Shown one piece after another: positions 34,492 to 44,602 of a DNA stretch of 64,000 nt. Every line of letters begins with the position of its first letter. The first letter of the stretch is position 1. A program made the translations under genes and the position numbers. The notes beneath the pieces are model-generated. The model saw only the letters and a program-made list of their open reading frames with translations, ran no database searches and was not told the origin of the DNA. The stretch covers positions 3,702,501 to 3,766,500 of the forward strand of contig NZ_WHLY01000002.1 of assembly GCF_009296315.1 (NCBI RefSeq), in the 5' to 3' direction. Origin of the DNA: Salmonirosea aquatica (GTDB lineage Bacteria > Bacteroidota > Bacteroidia > Cytophagales > Spirosomataceae).

Positions 34492-35913
34492 ATGAAAAAG
34501 TCAGTTAGCCTACTTCCCTGCCTGTTTTTCTTTGTTCTTGCCACCGCGCAGACGCCTACTCGGCCCTTGGAATCACCGTCTGATTACTTTAATAAATTCC
34601 AGCATTTTACCGGTCAAGAATCTTTCAATGCTGATTCTGCACTTTTTTTTGTCCGAAAACTGGCATCAAATGCACGGTACCAACCGCTTCTTGGTGATTT
34701 GATCCATAATTCGTTTGCTCAAGATTTTATTCCGGGCGATCAGCAAAATGAAGCAGATTCTGATAAAGTCAAAGCCCAAGAGATTCGCAAAGCATTACAT
34801 CAGGAACTTCTGGCGAAAATGGTAGCGGACACCAACGAGCGCCTTCGCGGAACTGTGAAACCCGTATTTCTGTGGACCGAAGTGCAGAAGCACCAGGACG
34901 ACAACGTGCTTCTGACAAGCCTCGTTAATGAGTTTTTAGCGCAAAAACCCGGATCCTTGCCCTATAAAAAGAATCGGATGGATCGTTACGGACTGATGAT
35001 CTACCAACTCATCGCCGAAAAAGAAGCTTTGAAGCCCTTGTCGACAAAACTTTTTGCCTCCATTGAAACCAATCTTAAAAAAAATCAAATCACGGCCACG
35101 GATTCTTCTTCCCGCCTGGAACTGGATCAAAGAGCTTACTACAGGTACCTTTATGCGTATGTGAATTATCTGAAAGCCAAGGCAACTTCGGAGGCTAGTC
35201 AAAAGGAAATTTTTTTGAAAAACGCGTTCGACTATAGTCCGGATCTGATCGACAAAAACCGTCAAGCCGCCTATTTTTACGATATGATTTTTGCGCTTTC
35301 CGGGGCACAAAAGGATTCTTTCCAGGATGATTATCTGGACTTTTTAACGAATCAAGTTGAAGATAAAAATCAGGTTTTGTCTACACTCCGCAAAATGGCA
35401 TTGGACAATCCCGACCACAAAATGCAATTACGGCAATACTACGAAGATCATCACGCAACGGGAAAGGATTTTGGTCAATACTGGCAGGAGGCAATCAATA
35501 GTAGTGCCAAAATAGCCCCGCCCATTTCGCTTGCTCTGCTCGACAAGGCAGTGTTTTCAACTGAAAATCTGAATGGAAAGTGGGTACTCGTCGATTTCTG
35601 GGGTACCTGGTGCGCTCCCTGCCGCAAAGAACATCCGGACATGCAAAAATTCTACGATTCTACGGTCGTAAAAAATCCCGGGAAAATTTCTTTGCTGACA
35701 GTAGCTTGTAACGATACGGAGCAAAAGGTTTTGACCTACATGGAGCAGAAGAAGTATTCGTTTCCCGTCGCGATGTCTGATAACAAAATTCAGAAAACGT
35801 ACACCGTGCAAGGGTACCCTACCAAGGTTTTGATAACGCCCCAGGGGAAATATGTTACCGTACCGTTCAATGTCGATTGGGTGAGTTTTGTGAAAGATTA
35901 CAGTGATTTGTAA
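34492..35913 (+). CDS. Secreted TlpA-like thiol-disulfide protein with long N-terminal domain
   Basis: A 473-aa exported protein with signal peptide MKKSVSLLPCLFFFVLATAQ. The first 340 or so residues form a mostly helical domain of unknown role. The C-terminal 125 residues are a thioredoxin/TlpA fold with the redox motif WCAPC (about 373-377) in FWGTWCAPCRKEHPDMQKFY and the cis-proline region VQGYPTKVLI. Similar proteins in Bacteroidota are thought to reduce periplasmic disulfides. Start selected by signal peptide and promoter position. Confidence 0.87.
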   Translation: MKKSVSLLPCLFFFVLATAQTPTRPLESPSDYFNKFQHFTGQESFNADSALFFVRKLASNARYQPLLGDLIHNSFAQDFIPGDQQNEADSDKVKAQEIRKALHQELLAKMVADTNERLRGTVKPVFLWTEVQKHQDDNVLLTSLVNEFLAQKPGSLPYKKNRMDRYGLMIYQLIAEKEALKPLSTKLFASIETNLKKNQITATDSSSRLELDQRAYYRYLYAYVNYLKAKATSEASQKEIFLKNAFDYSPDLIDKNRQAAYFYDMIFALSGAQKDSFQDDYLDFLTNQVEDKNQVLSTLRKMALDNPDHKMQLRQYYEDHHATGKDFGQYWQEAINSSAKIAPPISLALLDKAVFSTENLNGKWVLVDFWGTWCAPCRKEHPDMQKFYDSTVVKNPGKISLLTVACNDTEQKVLTYMEQKKYSFPVAMSDNKIQKTYTVQGYPTKVLITPQGKYVTVPFNVDWVSFVKDYSDL

Positions 35914-35922
35914 AAAAGCGGC

Positions 35923-36297
35923 TCATTCTGTCAGTGCCTCACTGAACAGCAGTTTGTTCCCAAACGGATCGTTGACTTCCATCGTCAGCGCATTCCAGAA
36001 AGCCTTCTCCAGCCCCGGACGGTTGTACTTGTACTTCTTGCCGATCAGTTCGGTGTGAAATTCAGCCAGACCTGTACAGGCTACGAATACCTTGGCTCCC
36101 GGCGTGCAGTCGCCGTGGTGCTCGGTGAGGTGTAGCGTGAGGGTACCTTGGGTGATTTGCATGTAAAGGGGGGTACCTGGCTCGAAGCGGTGCGTCCAGT
36201 CTACAGTAAAACCCAACCAGTCGATATAGAATTCGTAGGCCTTGGCTTCGTCAAAAACGCGGAGCAGCGGAATGGTACGTTGAATTTGGAAAGACAT
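35923..36297 (-). CDS. Glyoxalase/bleomycin-resistance (VOC) family protein
   Basis: A 124-aa protein with the paired beta-alpha-beta modules of the vicinal-oxygen-chelate fold. IPLLRVFDEAKAYEFYIDWLGFTVDW is the standard first module and TMEVNDPFGNKLLFSE the last, with the metal-ligand-like His in TLHLTEHHGD. It is related to bleomycin-binding proteins, but this does not show resistance. I used the ATG at 36297; a longer frame adds 26 unlikely residues. It diverges from the MarR-GNAT gene, sharing a palindromic operator region. Confidence 0.85.
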   Translation of the reverse strand: MSFQIQRTIPLLRVFDEAKAYEFYIDWLGFTVDWTHRFEPGTPLYMQITQGTLTLHLTEHHGDCTPGAKVFVACTGLAEFHTELIGKKYKYNRPGLEKAFWNALTMEVNDPFGNKLLFSEALTE

Positions 36298-36390
36298 GGG
36301 TTGAGTCCTAAAAGAGGTTGCATCTTGGCGGTTTGATTGATCAAAAATAGCAAAAGATGCGGGTAAATCTGCCAAGTCGGATTGCTTCTG

Positions 36391-36423
36391 GAAAATATAG
36401 TTGCTTTTGTCAACTATATTTTC
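36391..36423 (+). promoter_or_regulatory. Perfect 13-bp inverted repeat, probable MarR operator
   Basis: GAAAATATAGTTG (36391-36403) and CAACTATATTTTC (36411-36423) are exact reverse complements with the 7-nt spacer CTTTTGT. It lies 36 bp before the MarR-GNAT start and 94 bp before the divergent VOC gene. Inverted repeats built on TAGTTG/CAACTA are typical for MarR-family regulators. Confidence 0.75.
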
Positions 36424-36458
36424 TTTTTTTCGAAAAAACTGTTCAACTCCGATTCATC

Positions 36459-37385
36459 ATGGCTTTACCCGTAACCCAGCAGGTCAGGTCCTTCAGCCGC
36501 TTCTACACCAATTTCCTGGGGCTGCTGAACAACCAGATTCTAGACAGCCCGCTTTCTCTTTCCGAGTCACGCATTCTTTATGAACTGGCCAAGAATGAAG
36601 GTACCACGTCCAACCAACTCGTGGCTACCCTTAGCATTGACAAGGGGTACCTTAGCCGTATTTTGAAGAAATTCGAAAAGGAGAAACTACTCCTGAAAGT
36701 ACCTTCCGTCCAAGATAAACGGGTGAGAATCCTGTCCCTGTCGGCAAAGGGTGAGAAGATTTTCCGGCACATCAACGAAAAGTCGGAGCAGCAGGTTGCC
36801 GAGCGCATCGGTCATCTGACCGAAGACGCGAAGCACGAATTAGGGACTATCCTGCAAAAAACGGAACGACTGCTGGATACGCAAAGAGCCCAACCGATAA
36901 CCCTGGAAGATATCGTCATCCGTACGGATCTGCGCCCCGGCGATGTGGGGTTCGTCATCATGGCACATGGCGAACTTTACCAGAAAGAATACCAGTACGG
37001 TATCAACTTCGAAACTTACGTGGCCAAAGGAATGGCCGAGTTCTACGAACGCTACGACCCCGATAGAAGCCGGGTGTGGGTTTGCGAGCATTTAGGTCGC
37101 CGGGTGGGTTTTCTACTGTTGATGGCTCGGGGAAACGCCGCTCAACTCCGCTATTTTTTTCTCTCTCCGGAGTACCGTGGCGTTGGTTTAGGAAAAAAAC
37201 TGATGCAGCTATACATGGATTTCCTGCGCGAAAAGGGGTACCTATCTTCCTACCTCTGGACCACGCACGAACTATTCACCGCCGCCAGTCTGTACAAAAG
37301 AGCCGGTTTCAAGCTGGTCGAGGAAATGCCCTCAAACGCTTTCGGTAAGGTACTTACGGAGCAAAAGTATGAATTGATACTGTAG
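36459..37385 (+). CDS. Bifunctional MarR-type regulator / GNAT N-acetyltransferase
   Basis: A 308-aa fusion. Residues about 1-140 form a MarR winged helix (SESRILYELAKNEGTTSNQL, IDKGYLSRILKKFEKEKLL, SVQDKRVRILSLSAKG). Residues about 150-305 form a GNAT acetyltransferase with the acetyl-CoA loop YRGVGLGKKLM (about 239) and the C-terminal SLYKRAGFKL. Fusions of this type occur in many bacteria; the acetylated substrate is unknown. The start is the ATG at 36459, right after the operator; upstream in-frame codons would read through it. Confidence 0.92.
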   Translation: MALPVTQQVRSFSRFYTNFLGLLNNQILDSPLSLSESRILYELAKNEGTTSNQLVATLSIDKGYLSRILKKFEKEKLLLKVPSVQDKRVRILSLSAKGEKIFRHINEKSEQQVAERIGHLTEDAKHELGTILQKTERLLDTQRAQPITLEDIVIRTDLRPGDVGFVIMAHGELYQKEYQYGINFETYVAKGMAEFYERYDPDRSRVWVCEHLGRRVGFLLLMARGNAAQLRYFFLSPEYRGVGLGKKLMQLYMDFLREKGYLSSYLWTTHELFTAASLYKRAGFKLVEEMPSNAFGKVLTEQKYELIL

Positions 37386-37518
37386 CGTGGTAGCGAGAGG
37401 GGGGTAGGTAGGCAGACGGAATTAGGTTTATGCTCCAGCTAGGCCGGTGGGCTTGATACGGCATATTGCGCCGAATTATTTAACTTGCTTTCGCCAACTT
37501 AACCTGACTACCCGATCC

Positions 37519-40500
37519 ATGCAAAAACACTACGCCCTTACTCTTTTCGCCGTACTCCTTCTTACCACCGCTTTTGCCCAACGCGCAAGGAAAGTTAAAA
37601 CATCCGAAGCACCCGCCGCCACCGTGACGCCGATGTCCGCCGACAGCCTGTACCTGGGCATGAAATGGCGCAACATCGGCCCCTTCCGGGGAGGCAGGAG
37701 TGTAGCTTCCGTGGGGGTACCCGGCAATCCCATGCTGTACTATATGGGTAGCGTGGGCGGAGGCGTGTGGAAAACCGAAGATGCAGGGCTGAGTTGGAAA
37801 AACATCACCGACGGGCAGCTGAAAACCAGTTCGGTGGGAGCCATTGCCGTAGCGGCTTCCGATCCCAATGTCATGTATGTAGGCATGGGCGAGCATCCGA
37901 TCCGGGGTGTGATGACCTCCCATGGTGACGGAGTCTATAAGTCCACGGATGCGGGCAAGACCTGGAAGCACCTCGGCCTGCCCGCCTCACGGCATATCGC
38001 GGCGGTGCGCATTCATCCTCAAAATCCCGACCTGGTGTATGTCGCCGTGCAGGGCGCTGCCTACGGGGCCACCGCCGAGCGCGGCATCTACCGCTCGGCG
38101 GACGGTGGCAAGTCGTGGCAGAAAATACTGTATGTTGATGAAAACACTGGCTGCGCCGATCTGAGTATGGACGCCACTAATCCGCGCATCCTCTACGCCG
38201 GTATGTGGGATCATCGCCGCCTTCCCTGGAAAGTCGTGAGCGGGGGCCAGGGTTCGGCGTTGTACAAATCCACCGATGGGGGTGACACCTGGACCAAGCT
38301 CACGAAAGGCTTGCCCAAAACAATGGGCAAGGTGGCCGTGTCGGTATCACCTGCCAATCCTGAGCGCGTCTACGCCAACATCGAGGCCGAGGGAGAAAAA
38401 GGCGGGATTTATCGCTCCGATGATGCCGGCAAAACCTGGACCCAAACCTCCAACGCCCGCGTAACAGTGGCCCGCGCCTGGTACTACATTGAGATTGAAG
38501 CTGATCCGCAGAATGCCGATGTGGTGTACTGCATCAACGCGCCCGTGCTGAAATCCAGTGACGGCGGCAGGACTTTCAAGCCCATGGGTACCCCCACGGC
38601 GACAACCATTCGCTGTGGATCAATCCCACCAACCCCCTGAATATGATTAACTCCAACGATGGCGGAGCCAATATCACCTTCAACGGGGGCGAGTCGTGGA
38701 GTACCCAGGAGAACCAGCCTACGGCGCAATTCTACCGCGTCATTGCCGACCGGCAGTTTCCCTATTGGGTCTACGGCGGTCAGCAGGACAATACTTCGGT
38801 CATGATTGCCAGCCGCACCAACATTGCGGGGGTAGGGTGGAAGGACTGGTCGGCGGGGCCGGGCGGTGAGAGCGCTTTCATAGCCTTTGATCCTGACCGG
38901 CCCGAGCTGATTTACGGAGGATCATACCAAGGGAATATTTCGGTACTGGACAAGAAGACGGGGGAGGAAAAAGACATCATGGCTTATCCGACCATCGGCC
39001 TGGCTGAGGTACCCAAGGAGCAGAAGTACCGCTTTAACTGGAATGCGCCCATCGTGGCTTCGCCCCAAATCCCGTCGGTCGTATACCACGGAGCCAATGT
39101 GGTGCTGCGGACCAAAGATCAGGGCCATAGCTGGGACGTGATCAGTCCTGACCTCACCCGTAACGACACCACCAAACAGGAGGCCGGTGGTGGGCCTTTT
39201 ACCAACGAGGGCGCGGGCGGCGAAGTGTACAATACACTGGCCTACATCGCTACTTCGCCCCACCGCTACGGGGTAGTGTGGACCGGCAGCGACTGCGGCC
39301 TCGTACACGTGACGCAGAATGACGGCCAAAGCTGGCAGAACGTCACGCCGCCCGATTTGGGTGAGTGCCTGATCAACTGCATTGAGGTATCGCCGCACGA
39401 TGCGGCCACGGCTTACGTAGTAGCTACCAAATACCGTTTCAACGACTTCGCCTCCTACGTGTTCGTGACCAAGGATTATGGTAAATCCTGGAAGAAAATC
39501 GTGCAGGGCGTAGCGCCCGAGAGTTACGTACGTACGGTACGCGAGGACCCCACGCGCAAAGGCCTACTGTACGGAGGTACCGAACTGGGCATGTACCTTT
39601 CGTACGACGGAGGAGAAAATTGGGCACCCCTGCAACTGAACCTGCCCCTGACTCCCATCAACGACCTGTTCATTCGCGACAACGACCTCATTGCTGCCAC
39701 GTCGGGTCGGGCGTTCTGGATTCTGGATGATCTGAGTCCGTACCAGCAGGTACAGACGCCCCTGGGTACCGAGGCCAAAGCCCGGCTGATCATGCCTGCC
39801 AAAGCCATCCGACTGGATGCGCCTTCCTCCTCCCAACCCGTCCCTGGCTATGGTCAGAACCCACCGACTGGTGTGACGGTAAGCTATTTTTTGCCAGAGA
39901 ATCTGGACAGCGCTACCGTAACGCTCGACGTGATGGATGCCACCGGAAAAATAATTCGAACTTACACCAATCAGAAAGACAAGACCTACGAGAAATACGA
40001 CGGCGGACCCGCGCCGAAACTGCTATTACCGAGCAAAAAAGGCCTCAATCGCCTGGCGTGGGATATGCGCCGCGAAGCGTTGCCGGGCGTCAATAAAGTC
40101 TTTGTCAACGGCGACTACCGGGGCAGCCTGGTGGGGCCGGGTACCTACACTTTGAAACTGACCACCGACAAAGACACCTCTATGACCACGGCCGTCATCC
40201 TGCCCGATCCGCGTCTGGATGCCACGATGGCCGACTTCGAAGCCCAGCAAAAAATCCTGACTCAAACCGAGGACGCCGTGCGCGAAATTCACGAAGCCGT
40301 GAACACGATGCGGAACGCAAAGCAACAAATCGAGGCCCTGCGGGCGACCTGGAAGAGCGATACAACCATGAATCAGTGGCTGGGGCAGGGAAAGGATTTG
40401 GTGAAAAAAATCACGGACTGGGAAGATAACCTGATTACCCCCAAACAGCAGACTTTTCAGGATGTCATCAACTTCCCCAATCGGCTCAACGCCGGCCTGC

Positions 40501-40691
40501 TGGACCTACGCGGACGCGCCAGTACCCACGATCCACGGCCTACCGCGGGGGTAGAGGACCGACTGCGCGAATTACTGGCTGAGTGGCAGATCCATAAAGC
40601 CGCCATGCAGAAAATCGTGCATGAGGATGTGGCCAAATTCAACGCCGATTACAAAGCGAAGCAATTGCCAGCAGTCTATATCAAGCCCTGA
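37519..40691 (+). pseudogene. Sortilin/VPS10-like BNR-propeller protein, split by a 1-base frameshift at about 38595
   Basis: Two open frames, 37519-38640 and 38643-40691, together encode one secreted protein of about 1057 aa with signal peptide ending AFAQ. The first half has repeated Asp-box/BNR motifs (SDGGKSW-type: [40 protein letters not shown]); the second continues [18 protein letters not shown] and ends with an Ig-like/helical tail. The run at 38591-38595 has five C; a sixth C would restore [19 protein letters not shown] and join the frames. The family (VPS10/glycosyl-hydrolase-like propellers) is common in Bacteroidota and its function is unclear. The break may be a true mutation, phase-variable slippage or a sequencing error. 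Confidence 0.9.
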
Positions 40692-40916
40692 GCTGATGGC
40701 GAGCGAGAACGGCTATTGGAGATTGTCAGGGTACCCTGGTACGTTTTAGAAGATGATTTCGTTATGAAGTCAACAGAATTTTTACCCTTTGGATCAGGGC
40801 AATGGCTACTTTTTCGTAAATTCATCGTTTCAAATTAGGAAGAAACGCCGCCGAAAACCACACGCTGCGCTTTTTCACTTTTCTGTAAATTCTACTTTCT
40901 AGCTTCCAGTACCCGT

Positions 40917-41483
40917 ATGATACGCTTATTCGTCGGTGCCGTTCTGGCCATCACCTTGATCTTTATCTTCACCGCTTTACGTTCTGAAACGGTGGTACCC
41001 CGGGTGAAACCTGCCAAAATCGAGTGGCTGACCGTAGAACAGGCTTTTGCTCTGAATCAGAATCAGCCGCGTAAGATACTCATCGATGTGTACACCGACT
41101 GGTGTGGCTGGTGCAAAGTCATGGATCGTGAAACCTACACCGATCCTAAGGTAGTGGAGTATATCAACAAAAATTACTACCCCGTGAAGTTCAACGCCGA
41201 ACAGCGCGAGGAAGTAACGCTGGGAGGACAGAAATTCAAGTTCGTGCCGCAGGGCAACGGTGGTGTGCACGAGTTCGCAGCCAGCCTTTTACAAAACAAA
41301 CTCAGCTACCCCAGCACGGTTTTTCTGGACGAAAAACTGCAAATGATCCAGCCCCTCCCCGGCTATCTGAAAGCCAAAGAATTCCTTGAGATCATCACGT
41401 TCTTCGGGGGGGATTTTTACAAAAGTGTTCCATTCGAGAAATTCAAGACAGAGACCTATCCGCAGCAGTTCGGAAGTGAATAA
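40917..41483 (+). CDS. Membrane-anchored thioredoxin-fold protein
   Basis: A 188-aa protein with an N-terminal hydrophobic helix (residues 3-21) as signal anchor and a thioredoxin-like domain. The redox motif WCGWC is at about 61-65 in VYTDWCGWCKVMDRETYTD, and SYPSTVFLDE contains the cis-Pro. It belongs to the DUF255/thioredoxin_7-like group; likely acts on periplasmic disulfides. The 225-bp gap upstream (40692-40916) holds nothing I recognise. Confidence 0.88.
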   Translation: MIRLFVGAVLAITLIFIFTALRSETVVPRVKPAKIEWLTVEQAFALNQNQPRKILIDVYTDWCGWCKVMDRETYTDPKVVEYINKNYYPVKFNAEQREEVTLGGQKFKFVPQGNGGVHEFAASLLQNKLSYPSTVFLDEKLQMIQPLPGYLKAKEFLEIITFFGGDFYKSVPFEKFKTETYPQQFGSE

Positions 41484-41522
41484 AAAAGTAACCTATCGTT
41501 ATATTTTCAATTCTTTGCGACT

Positions 41523-41551
41523 TTGATAAGGGGAAAAATCATGTATTTTTG
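41523..41551 (+). promoter_or_regulatory. Promoter TTG-N18-TATTTTTG of the histidine kinase gene
   Basis: TTG (41523-41525) and TATTTTTG (41544-41551) with an 18-bp spacer match the phylum consensus. The kinase ATG is 38 bp downstream. Confidence 0.7.
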
Positions 41552-41589
41552 TCTGTTCAAATTGTCTTCTGCTAATTGACATTATCTTT

Positions 41590-43386
41590 ATGAATAAACT
41601 TTCCCCATTTCTGGGGTACCTACTGCTCTTTGCAACCTACTCAACTGCCCCGGCCCAGGTACCTGATACTGTGGCCCGTCTCCCGAATGATTCGGTACGG
41701 GCATTGGCTATCGGTAAATTAGCGGTTGACAACGCCGTAGAGAAACGAGATTTTGCCGCCGCCGATTACCTGCTGTCGCAGGCCCGAAAAAGCAATAGTA
41801 AGCTGAAGTCCGAGTTTGTGCAGGCCCGACTTCTGCGCGATGCCGGCATCATCGAGCAGGCCCGCGAGGATAATCCATCCGCTATCCGGCACCTGCAGAA
41901 AGCCTACGAGGGGTTCAAGAAGCTTAAGAACCCCAAGATGCAGGTAGACGCCCTCACGCGCCTGGAACAGGTCTATTTCAACGAAGACGAATTTCAACTG
42001 GCCGAGAAATACGCCTTGCAGGCGCTGGGCATTTTTCAGGAAAATCCTACGCTGCCCCTCGGGATGCTGGGTGACTGTTACAACGAACTTTCGAACATCT
42101 ACGGCGAAAAAGGCGATCAGCCCAAATCGCTCAAATACATTAACCTGGCGCGCGCGACTTATGAAAAAGCCGGAGAAGAGCAATCGGTTCAAACGGCGAA
42201 TTTTAACTCGTCGATCGTTCTTCGTAAGATGGGACGTTTCAAGGAATCTGTCGCGCGGTTAAAAGAAGTGGAGGCCTACGCTGTTCGCACAAAAAACGAC
42301 TATTATCTCGTGCATGTGTACATGAATCTGGGCAAAGGGTTTATGAAATTAGATAAGTACGCCGAAGCATTAGAGGTGAATACCAAAGCCCTCGAAATGG
42401 TACAGGCCGATAAGTCGCTGAATGAATTCAGCATCTTACAAGAAATTCACACGAATTTCCATGAAATGTATGCCGCCCTGAACGATTACAAACCGGCCTA
42501 CGAGCATTTCAAGCTGGCCGAGCAATACGGCGACAGTCTGACCGATCTTGAGAAAAAACGGGAAATCGCCCGCCTTGAAACGCAGTTTGCCACCCGGCAG
42601 AAAGAAGAAAAAATTGAAGAACTCGGCGACGATAACCAGGCCAAGCAGCAGCAGCTTTTGATTCTGGCAATTTTTGTGGCGGGTATGGCGGCACTTCTGA
42701 TTGGGTTGGTGTGGCAGTACCTTCGCTTGCGACGCAGTCGGGCAACTATTAGTGCGCAATCGGAGCAACTGAAACTGCTGATGAGAGAACTGCACCACCG
42801 GGTGAAAAACAACCTGGCTATCGTGTCGAGCCTACTCAAGCTACAGTCCAACCGCATCGAAGATCAGTCGGCGGCCAAGGCGGTGCGCGAAGGGCAGCAG
42901 CGCGTCGAAGCCATGTCGCTCATCCACCAACGCCTCTACCAGACCGACGACCGGCTTACTTCGATCAACATGCGGGAGTATGTCGTGGATCTGACCGAAA
43001 ACCTGATGCTGGCCTATGGGTACTCGCTGGACAATTTTGACCTAAGGATCGATATTGAACAGGAGGAACTGGATGTGGATCTGGCGATTCCGGTCGGTCT
43101 GATCCTGAATGAGCTGCTTACCAATTCGTTCAAATATGCCTATCAGCACGTGCAGATTCCGATGCTTTCCGTATCGCTTACCGGAAAGCAAGGGGTTACG
43201 CTGGAAATCAAAGACAATGGTCCGGGAATCAACGAATTGCAGTGGAAGCAAAAAGGAGGTTCGTTTGGGAAACGACTCATCAAGAATCTGAGTGAACAAA
43301 CCGGCGGCGAGTACCAGATATGCACGGACAATGGTACCTGTTACAAACTGCACATCGACGAGCAGGCGCTTCGGAAAGTGGCTTAA
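41590..43386 (+). CDS. TPR-containing sensor histidine kinase (HisKA_2/HWE type)
   Basis: A 598-aa sensor. A signal peptide (ends APAQ) is followed by a periplasmic array of TPR repeats (about 30-320), a helix with charged coiled-coil character, one membrane segment (about 354-377) and a cytoplasmic kinase. The phospho-acceptor His is in MRELHHRVKNNLAIVSSLL (about 401), typical of HisKA_2, and the ATPase has LLTNSFKYA (N box) and IKDNGPGI (G box). It lies 95 bp upstream of a LytTR response regulator, its likely partner. Confidence 0.92.
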   Translation: MNKLSPFLGYLLLFATYSTAPAQVPDTVARLPNDSVRALAIGKLAVDNAVEKRDFAAADYLLSQARKSNSKLKSEFVQARLLRDAGIIEQAREDNPSAIRHLQKAYEGFKKLKNPKMQVDALTRLEQVYFNEDEFQLAEKYALQALGIFQENPTLPLGMLGDCYNELSNIYGEKGDQPKSLKYINLARATYEKAGEEQSVQTANFNSSIVLRKMGRFKESVARLKEVEAYAVRTKNDYYLVHVYMNLGKGFMKLDKYAEALEVNTKALEMVQADKSLNEFSILQEIHTNFHEMYAALNDYKPAYEHFKLAEQYGDSLTDLEKKREIARLETQFATRQKEEKIEELGDDNQAKQQQLLILAIFVAGMAALLIGLVWQYLRLRRSRATISAQSEQLKLLMRELHHRVKNNLAIVSSLLKLQSNRIEDQSAAKAVREGQQRVEAMSLIHQRLYQTDDRLTSINMREYVVDLTENLMLAYGYSLDNFDLRIDIEQEELDVDLAIPVGLILNELLTNSFKYAYQHVQIPMLSVSLTGKQGVTLEIKDNGPGINELQWKQKGGSFGKRLIKNLSEQTGGEYQICTDNGTCYKLHIDEQALRKVA

Positions 43387-43481
43387 CGAACCTTTGTTCC
43401 GATGATGATGAAAATGCCTGTATGCCTGGCATAGTTCTTTCACGGCCCTAGCACTTAGTCAATCTCCCAAAAAGCCAGTGT

Positions 43482-44261
43482 ATGTCCATTCGTATTTTGC
43501 TTGTTGAAGATGAAGCCATTCTGGCAATGGAGATGAGTGAAACCCTGGAAAACGAAGGATACGAAGTGGTAGGAACGGCTAACAATGGGCGCCATGCCCT
43601 GGAAATCTTTCATCAGGAGCCCGTCGACCTGCTGATTTGCGACATCAACATCAAGGGCGATTGGGATGGCATCGAAACCGTGCAGCGCCTGATTGCCGTG
43701 CGGCCCGTGCCGGTCATCTACATGACTGCGCTTTCTGACCGCGATACCATCGAGCGTGCTAAAAGTACCTATCCGGCCGCCTATATTCCCAAACCCTACA
43801 ATCTGACAAGTCTGCGCATTTCCATTGAAATGGCCATCAATAATTTTGCGCTACGCAGTCTCACGCCCGCGGCCGAAACGGGTGACTACAGCCGAGGCCC
43901 AACGTTAGAAAGCCGCGAAAGCCCAACGCGTGACTCCATTCTACGGGTCGACGATCATATTTTTGTCAAAAGCAACTACCGCTTTATAAAAATCACGCTG
44001 AGTGATATTCTGTACATGGAGGCGGACAACAATCATACGGTGATTCAGGCCAGCCAGCAGAAACTAGCCATCCGGCAGTCGCTGAGCGCGATTTTGGAGC
44101 GCCTGGCCATGCCCCGCCTGGTCCGTACGCACCGTTCCTTTGCCGTGAATCTCGACCGTGTCGACTCATTCAACGATTATGAAGTTCGGGTAGGGGAGTT
44201 TGATATTCCCTTGGGACGAAATTATAAGGAATCCTTTCTGCGCTATTTTGACTTTCGGTAA
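43482..44261 (+). CDS. LytTR-family response regulator
   Basis: A 259-aa two-component regulator. The receiver has the acidic pair near residues 9-11 (VEDEA), the phospho-Asp54 in LLICDINIKG, Thr in YMTAL and Lys in PKPYNL. A linker (about 125-150) leads to a LytTR DNA-binding domain with NYRFIKITLSDILYMEADNN and LVRTHRSFAVNLDRVDSF. It is expected to bind direct repeats in promoters. Partner of the preceding kinase. Confidence 0.93.
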   Translation: MSIRILLVEDEAILAMEMSETLENEGYEVVGTANNGRHALEIFHQEPVDLLICDINIKGDWDGIETVQRLIAVRPVPVIYMTALSDRDTIERAKSTYPAAYIPKPYNLTSLRISIEMAINNFALRSLTPAAETGDYSRGPTLESRESPTRDSILRVDDHIFVKSNYRFIKITLSDILYMEADNNHTVIQASQQKLAIRQSLSAILERLAMPRLVRTHRSFAVNLDRVDSFNDYEVRVGEFDIPLGRNYKESFLRYFDFR

Positions 44262-44490
44262 CTACGTTTACCCCCCATTTTAGGTTTTCTACCAGCCGGG
44301 TAGCTCCATTAGACACTTATTGTGAGAAGTGTTTACGCTTTTCCCCTAAGTTCGGGCATTAATAGCATTCAGTAGGGCGAGCCGGCTGAAAACCCCCGTT
44401 GGCTCATCAAGCATATTACCGACTTTGCACTATACACACTCTATCTGTTTTTCGTAGCATTACCTCCCCTCCTCCAAATTGTTCCACACC

Positions 44491-44532
44491 ATGCACTATT
44501 ACTCTTACCTCGAAAAGCGTAGGAGGTACTAA
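44491..44532 (+). CDS. 13-residue micro-ORF followed by a terminator
   Basis: ATG at 44491 opens MHYYSYLEKRRRY and stops with TAA at 44530-44532. Four tyrosines and a KRRR cluster give an unusual composition. The stop is 3 bp before an intrinsic terminator, so the unit looks like an independent tiny transcript. It resembles leader peptides in form, but the next gene downstream (prfA) is on the other strand, so attenuation of a following gene is excluded. Expression is unproven. Confidence 0.35.
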   Translation: MHYYSYLEKRRRY

Positions 44533-44535
44533 GTG

Positions 44536-44573
44536 AAAATGGCGGAAAAGCGATCAGTCTTCTCCGCCATTTT
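44536..44573 (+). terminator. Terminator after the micro-ORF; also between convergent transcripts
   Basis: AAAATGGCGGA (44536-44546) and TCCGCCATTTT (44563-44573) form an 11-bp stem with a 16-nt loop, followed by ATTTTAC. It lies 30 bp beyond the prfA stop on the other strand and is nearly symmetrical (A-tract and T-tract), so it could also end the prfA transcript. Confidence 0.75.
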
Positions 44574-44602
44574 ATTTTACCCCAAGGTACCCCCTTGAAT
44601 TC

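Larger units (their letters stand above)
44262..44602. other. 341-bp gap between the LytTR gene and prfA
   Basis: Besides the micro-ORF and terminator listed separately, it contains a plus-strand hairpin with an 8-bp stem including two G-U pairs (GAGCCGGC 44379-44386 with GTTGGCTC 44398-44405) and loop TGAAAACCCCC. No consensus promoter was found; TTG at 44425 and TATCTGTT at 44442 are too close together. The region is a candidate small-RNA or micro-mRNA locus. Confidence 0.5.
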
